64,000 nt of DNA from Thioalkalivibrio sp. ALJ7 (GTDB lineage Bacteria; Pseudomonadota; Gammaproteobacteria; Ectothiorhodospirales; Ectothiorhodospiraceae). This document shows, piece after piece, positions 8,147 to 15,292 of the stretch. Made by a program: the position numbers and the translations under genes. The notes beneath the pieces were generated by a model, which saw only the letters and a list, made by a program, of their open reading frames with translations, was not told the origin of the DNA and made no database searches. How positions within the stretch are numbered: the stretch's first letter is position 1; each line of letters begins with the position of its first letter. Where the stretch lies: NCBI RefSeq assembly GCF_000376865.1, contig NZ_AQXQ01000012.1:372001-436000 (forward strand). The letters run 5' to 3'.

Positions 8147-9826
8147 ATGCCGGAGACCGAAGCCGTCAGCACCTATGCCCTGATCGCCGGCTTCCTCGGC
8201 GGTCTCGGGCTGTTCCTGCTCGGGATGACCCTGCTGACCGACGGCCTGAAGACCGCCGGCGGCAAGGCCCTGCAACATATCCTCGGGCAGTGGACCCGCA
8301 CCCGGCCGCGCGCCCTCGCCTCGGGCATGGGCGTGACCGCGCTGGTGCAGTCCTCCAGCGCGGTCACGGTCGCCACCATCGGCTTCGCCAACGCCGGCCT
8401 GCTGACGCTGGGCCAGTCGGTCTGGGTAATCTTCGGCTCCAACGTCGGCACCACCATGACCGGCTGGCTGGTCGCCCTGATCGGCTTCAACATCCGGATC
8501 GAGGCCTTCGCCCTGCCGGCCATCGGCATCGGCGCCCTGCTCTATCTGTTCATGAAGGCCGCCCGTCCCCGCCACCTGGGTCTGGCGCTGGCGGGCTTCG
8601 GCCTGCTGTTTCTGGGCATCGATGTGCTGCGCGAGGCCTTCGAGGGCCTGAGCACTACCGTCGACCTCGGCGCGCTAACGCGACCAGGCTTTGCCGGGCT
8701 GCTGATCATGGTCGGCATCGGGGCCCTGCTCACGGTACTGATGCAGAGCTCGTCGGCCTCCATGGCCATGGCTCTGACCGCCGCGATGAGCGGCGCGGTA
8801 CCGCTGGAGGCTGCGGCTGCCGCAGTGATCGGTGCCAACCTCGGGACCACGGTGAAGGCCCTGCTGGTGGTCATCGGCGCCACCCCTAACGCCAAGCGCG
8901 TCGCGGCGGCACATGTCATCTTCAACGGCCTGACCGCGATCGTCGCGCTGCTGATCCTGCCGTGGTTCCTGGCCGCGATCGCCTGGATCTGGGGTAGCAC
9001 GGGTGAGGCACCGGCACCTGCGATGCTGCTGGCGTTGTTCCACACCGCCTTCAACTTGCTCGGCGTGGCGCTGATGGTCCCTCTTGCGGGACCGATGATC
9101 CGCTATCTGCAACGCCGATTCCGCACCGCCGAGGAAGACATCGCGCGCCCGCAGTACCTCGACAAGAACAGCGCCGGCATCCCGGATCTGGCCCTGCAGT
9201 CTATGCTGCAGGAAACCGGTCGGCTGGCCGACATCAGCCATTCGATCGCGCGCGAGGCCCTGCAACCCAATCCGCCCGCGGCCGACACCCTCGACCGCCG
9301 AAGCCAAGCGGTCGAGCAGCTCACGCAGGCGATCAACGAGTTCGCCATTCGCACGGCCAACCACCCCATGCCCGAGGCGGTGGGCAACGGTATTGCAGAG
9401 ACGGTGCGCATCGCCCGCTACCACCGCGAAGTCGCAGCGCTGGCCGATCAGATCGCCGACCTGCGGCGCGAAGCCAGTGGCGAGGCTCGCCCGATCGTCA
9501 GCGAGCAGCGCCGAGCTTGGCAGGAGCAGGCCATACGCGCCCTGGACCTGTGCAATCTGGAATCCGACGATGGTGACGATGGGCACGCTCTGGCGGCCAC
9601 CGAAGCCGTCAGCACCGTCGAGGCCGCGTACGCCGAACTCAAGGCCGCCCTCCTGCGCGAGGGCACTTTTGGATCCCTGGCGATGAGCGAGATGGAACGT
9701 CAGTTGCGCATCATCAGCACGGCCCGCCGACTGGTCACCCAGGCCGACAAGGCGCGCCGCCACACCGAGGCCCTGGAAAGCCAGATCCGCGGCCTGCGCA
9801 AGACCCTGGAACCGGAAAACGCATGA
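8147..9826 (+). CDS. Na+/phosphate symporter-PhoU fusion (NptA/PNaS type)
   Basis: 559 residues. Residues 1-330 are a PNaS transporter with the inverted-repeat signatures GVTALVQSSSAVTVATIGFANAG (QSSSA with the following T) and GALLTVLMQSSSASMAMAL (second QSSSA), plus the paired GSNVGTT and GANLGTT motifs. Residues about 340-559 are helical with PhoU-like character (SMLQETGRLADISHSIAREAL and later helical stretches). It is expected to import inorganic phosphate with sodium, with PhoU regulating uptake. The stop codon overlaps the ATG of the RNA ligase gene by four bases (ATGA), so the two are translationally coupled. The upstream beta-CASP gene is 21 bases away. The mixing of phosphate transport and RNA processing is unusual. 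Confidence 0.92.
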   Translation: MPETEAVSTYALIAGFLGGLGLFLLGMTLLTDGLKTAGGKALQHILGQWTRTRPRALASGMGVTALVQSSSAVTVATIGFANAGLLTLGQSVWVIFGSNVGTTMTGWLVALIGFNIRIEAFALPAIGIGALLYLFMKAARPRHLGLALAGFGLLFLGIDVLREAFEGLSTTVDLGALTRPGFAGLLIMVGIGALLTVLMQSSSASMAMALTAAMSGAVPLEAAAAAVIGANLGTTVKALLVVIGATPNAKRVAAAHVIFNGLTAIVALLILPWFLAAIAWIWGSTGEAPAPAMLLALFHTAFNLLGVALMVPLAGPMIRYLQRRFRTAEEDIARPQYLDKNSAGIPDLALQSMLQETGRLADISHSIAREALQPNPPAADTLDRRSQAVEQLTQAINEFAIRTANHPMPEAVGNGIAETVRIARYHREVAALADQIADLRREASGEARPIVSEQRRAWQEQAIRALDLCNLESDDGDDGHALAATEAVSTVEAAYAELKAALLREGTFGSLAMSEMERQLRIISTARRLVTQADKARRHTEALESQIRGLRKTLEPENA

Positions 9827-10923
9827 TCGATCTCGACACGCTGCAACAGGCCATCGAACATCATCGCGCCGAGGTCCTGAAATTCGAGGGCCTCGAGTAC
9901 GCCCGGCTGCTGGAACCCGTCAATCACTACCCACGCGGTAGCGTCGTGCTTCCCCAGGGCGCCGTGGTACCCGGGTATCCCTCCATTGGCCGTATCCAGT
10001 CACTGGAGGCGGGGCTCCCGCGCCAGTTCGACCAGCCGTTCTGGGCGGAAGAGAAGATCGACGGTTTTAATGTACGCATGCTGCGCCTCGACGGCGCCCT
10101 CTACGCCTTCAGCCGTGGCGGTTTCGTGTGCGCTTTCAGTACCGACCGGGTCCCGGATTTCGTCGACCCGGCGGTGTTCGATGCCGAACCGGACCTGGTG
10201 CTGTGTGCGGAGATCGCCGGCCCGGACACGCCGTACCTGGAGGGTTCCACACCTCGGGTCAGCGAGGACGTCCAACTGTTCGTGTTCGACCTGATGCGCC
10301 TGGGCCAGCCCGGCTTTCTACCCCAGGACGAAAAGTTCGCTCTGATCGAACGCCACCACCTGCCGCCCGCCCCGCTGCACGGACAGTTCACTCCGCAGGA
10401 CACCGAAGCCCTGGGCCAACTGATCCGGAAACTGGACGCCGAGGGTGCGGAGGGCCTGGTGCTGAAGACCGCCGACGGCATCCACCGCGCGAAATACGTG
10501 ACCGGCGAGTCCTGCATCAACGACATCCGGGTGTGCGCCGAGCAGCTGCTCGACTTGCCGCCGGAATATTTCACCAACCGTCTGACGCGGCTCGCGATCT
10601 ACCTGGCTGAACACCCGCCCGAGGATCGGGCATCCCTGGAATGGGAACTGGGGGTCGCATTGCTGGCGGGACTGGACGGGGCCATTGGCAAGAGCCGAAC
10701 CGTGGGACGCGTCTCGCATACCTATCGCTGCCGCTTCCGTGAGGAGGCCGGCGCGCGGCGCTTCATCCACCATATGCAGACCACTGGCGGGCGCCATGTG
10801 CGCTTCGTCGAGGGGACCCCGTACCAGGAAGGCGGCTACTGGGTGCTGGAATTCGAACGCCTGTTCGATCGCATCACCGGTACCCTGGCCTCGGCCTTGG
10901 CCGGCGATCGTCAGTACGACTGA
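9823..10923 (+). CDS. ATP-dependent RNA ligase, Pab1020/archaeal Rnl3 family
   Basis: 366 residues. Nucleotidyltransferase motif I is EEKIDGFNVR, with Lys78 as the expected AMP-accepting residue. Motif Ia/III-like segments follow: AFSRGGFVCAFSTDR (about 95-109), LVLCAEIAGPDTPY, and VQLFVFDLMRLG. Motif IV is AEGLVLKT and motif V is HRAKYV. Conserved family segments outside the core are PGYPSIGRIQ upstream and the C-terminal dimer domain about 230-366. Family members (Pab1020, MTH1221) join 5'-phosphate and 3'-OH RNA ends and can circularise RNA. The natural substrate in bacteria is not established. Start overlaps the transporter stop by four bases. The facing gene encodes the matching PIN-domain RNA ligase partner, which strongly supports the call. 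Confidence 0.9.
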   Translation: MIDLDTLQQAIEHHRAEVLKFEGLEYARLLEPVNHYPRGSVVLPQGAVVPGYPSIGRIQSLEAGLPRQFDQPFWAEEKIDGFNVRMLRLDGALYAFSRGGFVCAFSTDRVPDFVDPAVFDAEPDLVLCAEIAGPDTPYLEGSTPRVSEDVQLFVFDLMRLGQPGFLPQDEKFALIERHHLPPAPLHGQFTPQDTEALGQLIRKLDAEGAEGLVLKTADGIHRAKYVTGESCINDIRVCAEQLLDLPPEYFTNRLTRLAIYLAEHPPEDRASLEWELGVALLAGLDGAIGKSRTVGRVSHTYRCRFREEAGARRFIHHMQTTGGRHVRFVEGTPYQEGGYWVLEFERLFDRITGTLASALAGDRQYD

Positions 10924-10928
10924 GGCCC

Positions 10929-10948
10929 TTCGCCTGCTTGCAGGCGAA
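10929..10948. terminator. Short perfect hairpin between convergent genes
   Basis: TTCGCCTG (10929-10936), loop CTTG, CAGGCGAA (10941-10948): an 8-base-pair perfect stem between the stops of the RNA ligase and its partner gene. There is no run of T on either side, so intrinsic termination is only possible, not shown. The CTGCTTGCAGGCGAA core also resembles the inner hairpin of the REP sequence at 28085, so it could be a degenerate REP. Confidence 0.4.
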
Positions 10949-10974
10949 CTCGGAAAAGGCCCCGACTCGCGGTC

Positions 10975-11571
10975 TCAAGTGGCGTTTCCACCCCGACCCG
11001 ACTCGGAGAGGTTCTCCATCACCTGCCGGAGATAGTCGGCCGTCACCAGCTTGATGCCCATGCGATTGCCCAGCTTGCGCATGCCCTCGTCGGCACTGGC
11101 CAGTTCGGCATCCAGCTCCATTGCCAGCAACACGGCATCCACATCTTCGCGCGAATCCACCAGACCCTTGCGCATCGCCTCGCGGAAGCGCTCGCGCAGC
11201 TGGGTAATGAGTTCCGGCTTGAGAGATTCAGCCGCACCCGCCTGGCGCGTGTGCTCCTCGGCAATACGCAGGCCGCGGTCGATTCGGGTGCGCACCTCGT
11301 CGATGAACTCGTAAAGGATGTCGCTTGGTAGCGTAAGCGCGAACCGCCGTGGCGAACGCACCCAGACGACGGTCTCGAAATCGGCCGCCATGGCCTCGAG
11401 ATCGCGCATCCCACGAAATTCCTCGTACACCGACAGCGGCATATAGAACTCGGCGGGGCAATGGCGCGCCAGGGTGAGGAAGGTCCGCAGAATATCCTCC
11501 GGATCCTCGCCGAACTGTCCGGCCACATGCGGGTTGGTAAAGACGCTGGTATCCAGCACGAATCGGCGCAT
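10975..11571 (-). CDS. PIN-domain RNA ligase partner protein (MJ_0950 family)
   Basis: 198 residues. The N-terminus MRRFVLDTSVFTNP carries the first PIN aspartate (Asp7), and further acidic positions appear in SREDVDAVLLAMELDAELASADEGMR, read here as DVDAVLLAMELDAELASADE. The C-terminus GIKLVTADYLRQVM ends the fold. These features match the PIN-like family that co-occurs with Pab1020-type RNA ligases and is named RNA ligase partner; the known linkage makes the call secure although its own activity, possibly RNA cleavage, is not proven. The ATG at 11571 has AGGAGG five bases upstream and matches family length. It is convergent with the ligase gene, 51 bases apart. The product of the pair could be a cut-and-seal RNA module (inference). 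Confidence 0.88.
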   Translation of the reverse strand: MRRFVLDTSVFTNPHVAGQFGEDPEDILRTFLTLARHCPAEFYMPLSVYEEFRGMRDLEAMAADFETVVWVRSPRRFALTLPSDILYEFIDEVRTRIDRGLRIAEEHTRQAGAAESLKPELITQLRERFREAMRKGLVDSREDVDAVLLAMELDAELASADEGMRKLGNRMGIKLVTADYLRQVMENLSESGRGGNAT

Positions 11572-11657
11572 CACGACCTCCTGTCGGCTCCCTTCATCAT
11601 CGGCAGGGGCCGGCAGCCCGTCAACCGGCCCGCGACACCCCGCCCGCGCCAACGCCT

Positions 11658-11667
11658 GTGGCATAAT
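11658..11667 (+). promoter_or_regulatory. Candidate extended -10 promoter for the HDOD gene
   Basis: TGTGGCATAAT-type sequence with CATAAT at 11662-11667, a form often seen in gammaproteobacterial promoters (the same CATAAT occurs before the tRNA-Pro gene). No good -35 is visible. It lies 30 bases before the TTG start of the HDOD gene. Confidence 0.45.
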
Positions 11668-11696
11668 CGGCGCGTCTTTACCCAGCCGGACACGGA

Positions 11697-12554
11697 TTGC
11701 CCTTGGCCACCCGAGCGGAAGTCGAAAAATTCCTGGAGCGCCTGCGCGAGGACCTCGAACGTCACCAGATCGAGATCCCGACCCTGCCCGATGTCTCAGT
11801 ACAGGCGCTGTTCATCACCCAGGACGAATCCAGCTCCATCGCCGATCTGGTCAACCTGATCTCGCGCGACACGGCCCTGGCTTCGCGCCTGGTGCGCCAT
11901 GCCAACAGCCCGGCCTACCGGGGGCTGACCCGCTGCGCGACCATCCGCTCCGCGGTCACCCGTCTGGGCATGGAGCGCGCCCGCCAGACCATCACCGCGC
12001 TGTCCATGAAGGAGGTCTTCCAGAGCGGGAACGAGGCCATCCGCATCCGGATGGAAGAGCTGTGGAACCACAGCCTGGAGGTGGCGATCATCAGCTACCT
12101 GCTGGCCCGCCGCCATCCCCATCTGGACCCGGACACCGCTCTGCTCGCCGGACTCGTTCACGACATCGGCATGATCCCGATCCTGCGCCGCGCAGAGAAG
12201 ACCCAGGAGATTTATGAGGATCCACGCGCCCTGCAGGCCGCGGCCGATGCCGCGCACGTCGCCATCGGCCGCGCGATGCTGAAGAGCTGGAACTTCGAGC
12301 CGGAGATCATCCGTGCCGTCGCCGAACACGAAAACCTCAAGCGCGAGCCGGAGGAAGGCGAACCGGTCAATTACAGCGACATCCTGCAGGCCGCCAACAT
12401 CGAGAGCCACAACGCCACCCGGCATCGCCTGGCCCATATCGACCGCAGCTCGGTCGCCTCCATCCGCCGTCTGGCGGCCAAGCCCGGCACTACCCGCCTG
12501 AACTGGGAAGACGACGCAATCGGCCTGGAACACGTCAACCAGATGATCGAATGA
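11697..12554 (+). CDS. HDOD-domain signalling protein
   Basis: 285 residues, almost all HDOD domain. Visible signature parts are LPTLPD-like IPTLPDVSVQALF near residue 28, ISRDTALASRLVRHANSPAY (HANSPAY being the HDOD core), AVTRLGMERARQTI, and ALLAGLVHDIGMIPIL, an HD-like motif. HDOD domains are related to HD phosphohydrolases but usually lack full catalytic sets and act as regulatory modules alongside c-di-GMP or two-component genes. The start is a TTG at 11697, with another TTG at 11703; neither has a strong ribosome site. The BLUF gene follows after 53 bases on the same strand, so it may share the transcript. No output domain is attached. Confidence 0.88.
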   Translation: MPLATRAEVEKFLERLREDLERHQIEIPTLPDVSVQALFITQDESSSIADLVNLISRDTALASRLVRHANSPAYRGLTRCATIRSAVTRLGMERARQTITALSMKEVFQSGNEAIRIRMEELWNHSLEVAIISYLLARRHPHLDPDTALLAGLVHDIGMIPILRRAEKTQEIYEDPRALQAAADAAHVAIGRAMLKSWNFEPEIIRAVAEHENLKREPEEGEPVNYSDILQAANIESHNATRHRLAHIDRSSVASIRRLAAKPGTTRLNWEDDAIGLEHVNQMIE

Positions 12555-12607
12555 ACCCCGCGGGGCGCGGGCGGTCTTCTTCATATCGCCCCGGAACGGA
12601 CGCCCGC

Positions 12608-13189
12608 ATGCCCGCCATTCTCCAGCTCGTCTACGCCTCTCGCGCCACCTTCCGCGAGAACACCTCCAGCCAGGGCATCGAGCCCGAAGTCGGCCGCATC
12701 CTGATGCAGTCCCGCCAGAACAACCCGCGCAGCGGGATTGTCGGCGCGCTCTATTACGGGGATGGCCACTTCTTCCAGTGTCTGGAGGGCGAGCCCCGGG
12801 CCGTACGCGACACCCTGGAGCGGATCCGGCGTGACGATCGCCACGAGGAGGTCCGAGTGCTGCGCGAGCAGTCACTGGACAGCCCGGGATTTGGCGAATG
12901 GTCGATGAAATACGTCCCGGCAGCGGGGGACGTCCGTCAGCTGCTACAGCGCTTTGGCCAGCGCCAGTTCGACCCCTTCGCCTTCGACGATGACCGTATC
13001 GACGCAATGCTGGACCTGCTGCGTCAGGGCCGGGACAACGCACCTGCCGAGGGAGCGGGGTCGACGGGCGGCAAGGCGGCAGATGCCATGCGGGGCAGCA
13101 ACCGTGCGCTGTTCGGGATCGGCCTGGTCGCGGTGGCGATCTTGCTCGGCGTGATCGGAGCCGCGACCTACCTGCTCGTCACGTCGTAG
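12608..13189 (+). CDS. Membrane-anchored BLUF blue-light photoreceptor
   Basis: 193 residues. Residues 1-100 form a BLUF domain: LQLVYASRA (Tyr9 equals the photoactive tyrosine), RQNNPRSGIVGALYY (flavin-contacting Asn), GHFFQCLEG (Gln57, the switch glutamine) and GEWSMKY (Trp98 and Met100). BLUF domains bind FAD and rearrange hydrogen bonds on blue light. The C-terminal part (about 105-165) is polar, and residues about 168-190 are one hydrophobic helix, so the sensor is tethered to the inner membrane with BLUF in the cytoplasm. The start at 12608 is chosen to place the BLUF beta-strand at the N-terminus. The gene overlaps by 11 bases, tail to tail, with the diguanylate cyclase gene. Light input to this signalling block is likely. 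Confidence 0.9.
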   Translation: MPAILQLVYASRATFRENTSSQGIEPEVGRILMQSRQNNPRSGIVGALYYGDGHFFQCLEGEPRAVRDTLERIRRDDRHEEVRVLREQSLDSPGFGEWSMKYVPAAGDVRQLLQRFGQRQFDPFAFDDDRIDAMLDLLRQGRDNAPAEGAGSTGGKAADAMRGSNRALFGIGLVAVAILLGVIGAATYLLVTS

Positions 13190-14888
13190 AGGCCTCGGAA
13201 CATTCCGGCAGCGCGGGCGCCGGGAACGCCCGCTGGATTTGGTCGCGCCCACCCCGCTTGGCCCGGTAGAGCGCCTCGTCGGCAGCGACCAGTAGATCAG
13301 GACCATCCTCCTCGGGATAGTCAGCCGAACACACCATGCCGATCGAGATAGTGCAGCCGAAGCGCTCATCCCGATGGTTGAAATTCAGAGCAGCAAAGTT
13401 ACGGCGGATATCCTCGAGCACCCGCCGGGCATTCTCCGCGTCGCATTCCGGCAGCACCGCGACGAACTCCTCCCCGCCATAGCGGCCGATGACGTCGGAC
13501 TGACGCAGGCGCTGCCGCAGCAGGGTCGCGATCGACATAATCACCACATCTCCCACGGCATGCCCGTAAGCATCGTTGACCCTCTTGAAGTGGTCGATGT
13601 CGAGCATCGCCAACGTGACGGGTCGCCCGATCCGGCGAGCGCGCAACACCTCCCGACTGGCGGCCTCCTTGATGCTGGCGTGCTTGAGCAGTCCAGTCAG
13701 ACTGTCCTTGCTGATCCGCTCCTCCGGCTGGCGTGCGCGCGCGATCCGCGAGCGAGCGGCGGCCACCAGTTGCACGTCGGAAATCGGCTTGGTCAGAAAG
13801 TCGTCCGCACCCCGACCCATGGCCTCGATCTGGCGCTCGATATCGGTTTCCACGGACAGATACACAATCGGCAGATGGATGTAGGCCTCGTGCTGGCGAA
13901 TCAGCCCCGCCAGGTCGGTGCCCGCGTATTCGGGCATGTACAGATCCATCAGCACCAGTTCCGGCCGGAACGCGGCGATCGTATCCATGATGTTGCGCGG
14001 CGCGTCCAGCACCCGGGCTTCCATCCCGGCGGCCGTCAGGACCAGCCGCATATGCTCGGCAAGATCGGCGTCGTCGTCCACGACCAGCACCCGTTGCGCC
14101 GGCGCACGGCGCTCCTCGAAGATCTGCGAGATGCGGCTCACGAGCCGGGGTACATCCAGCGGTTTGAGGAAATACCCCTGCGCGCCCAGCTGAACCGCGC
14201 GCACACGCGACGGAAAATCATCCTTGTCGGAGAGAAAGATCAACGGGCACCCCAGCGCTTTCAACTCGGGGCAGTCCACCAGCCTGGTGGTTGCATTTTC
14301 ACGGCCTTCGTCCAGCATCACGTCGATCAGCAGCAGATCCGGCTGCTCACCCTTCACCGCGCGCTTGAGCGCATCAATGCCGTCGAACACTCGAACCGCA
14401 TAATTGAAAGACTGGAGTTGCTGCCCGAGTTGCCCAGCCAGTTCCGCATCGTCTTCGACCAGCCATACCTTCAGGACGCGGTCCACAGCGTGTCGAGTCT
14501 CGGGGAGCACACCCACATCCGGTTGTTCCGAGGGCTCCATCGATTGGGCGGGTACGGTGCGGGAGAGTCCTGCGATCTCGTCCGCCAGCCACTGACGACT
14601 CGCAGCATCCAGTGCCAGCGCCTCCGCCCCAAGCCAACTGCTGATCCGCTGCTCCAGCAAACGCGCGGCGGCACTCAACTCCGCACAGCCGAAACTGCCA
14701 CCGCTGCCCGCCAGCTTGTGCAGACGCTGCTGCAGCTCGTCGAGCACCTCGCGATCCTGCTCCTGTCCGGTAAGGCTGTCCTGAAGCGTGTTCAGCCCGG
14801 TCAGCTCCTCCGGGAGGCGTTCCAGGTATCGGGCACGCAGTTGCTCCAGGCGGTCTTTCAGGGCCTGCTCGGCGGTGGCGTCCGTCAT
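13179..14888 (-). CDS. Hpt-REC-REC-GGDEF diguanylate cyclase
   Basis: 569 residues. An Hpt-like helical domain is at about 10-115 with LHKLAGSGGSFGC (His58 region, the phosphoacceptor motif). A first receiver (about 127-245) has WLVEDDAEL and LLLIDVMLDEG; a second (about 250-370) has VLVVDDDADL, LVLMDLYMPEYAG and the KP of FLTKPIS. The GGDEF domain (about 395-555) has the active RYGGEEF and an upstream RQSD inhibitory I-site, so it should make c-di-GMP and be product-inhibited. This domain order suggests phosphate passes from partner kinases through Hpt and REC to control cyclase output. The gene starts four bases inside the response-regulator gene (14885-14888), giving translational coupling. 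No membrane segments are present. Confidence 0.92.
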   Translation of the reverse strand: MTDATAEQALKDRLEQLRARYLERLPEELTGLNTLQDSLTGQEQDREVLDELQQRLHKLAGSGGSFGCAELSAAARLLEQRISSWLGAEALALDAASRQWLADEIAGLSRTVPAQSMEPSEQPDVGVLPETRHAVDRVLKVWLVEDDAELAGQLGQQLQSFNYAVRVFDGIDALKRAVKGEQPDLLLIDVMLDEGRENATTRLVDCPELKALGCPLIFLSDKDDFPSRVRAVQLGAQGYFLKPLDVPRLVSRISQIFEERRAPAQRVLVVDDDADLAEHMRLVLTAAGMEARVLDAPRNIMDTIAAFRPELVLMDLYMPEYAGTDLAGLIRQHEAYIHLPIVYLSVETDIERQIEAMGRGADDFLTKPISDVQLVAAARSRIARARQPEERISKDSLTGLLKHASIKEAASREVLRARRIGRPVTLAMLDIDHFKRVNDAYGHAVGDVVIMSIATLLRQRLRQSDVIGRYGGEEFVAVLPECDAENARRVLEDIRRNFAALNFNHRDERFGCTISIGMVCSADYPEEDGPDLLVAADEALYRAKRGGRDQIQRAFPAPALPECSEASTT

Positions 14889-15268
14889 GCCGCAGCCTTC
14901 CAGATCCGCCGTACCTCGTCGGAAAGCGTCATGGGATCGAACGGTTTGGCAATCACGTCACGCGCCCCCAGCGACTTGTAGTGTGCGATCTCGGAGGGCT
15001 GCACCTTGGCGGTCATGAAGGCCACCGGCACCTCGACCAGTGCCGGAATGCCACGCAGGGCCTCCAGGGTCGTTGGGCCGTCCATCCCCGGCATCATCAC
15101 ATCCAGCAGGATCAGGTCCGGCGCAAAGGCCTCGGCCTCGCGTACCGCCTCCTCACCCGAGGCACAGGTCTTCACGGTATAGCCACCCACCGTCTCCAAG
15201 GCCAGCGAGGCAATCGCCTGAATATCCGGCTCGTCTTCGACATAGAGAATGCGCTGCAACTCGGACAT
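14885..15268 (-). CDS. Single-domain response regulator (CheY-like)
   Basis: 127 residues made only of a receiver domain: ILYVEDEPDIQ (acidic pair), LILLDVMMPGMDG (phosphoacceptor Asp at about 57), AFMTAK (conserved Thr) and VIAKPFDP (conserved Lys-Pro). There is no output domain, so it likely shuttles phosphate or binds a partner. It is between the downstream Hpt-REC-REC-GGDEF gene, which it overlaps by four bases, and the upstream 1088-residue histidine kinase gene (24-base gap), all on the minus strand. The context makes it a phosphorelay intermediate for the two kinases, which have no receivers of their own (inference). Confidence 0.93.
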   Translation of the reverse strand: MSELQRILYVEDEPDIQAIASLALETVGGYTVKTCASGEEAVREAEAFAPDLILLDVMMPGMDGPTTLEALRGIPALVEVPVAFMTAKVQPSEIAHYKSLGARDVIAKPFDPMTLSDEVRRIWKAAA

Positions 15269-15292
15269 TTTCGACTCCCCTGGGGTGGACCG

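Noticed and set aside
10929-10948. A second REP element like the one at 28085
   Set aside because: Only the inner hairpin resembles it; the GTGGGAG head is missing, so it is kept as a hairpin only.
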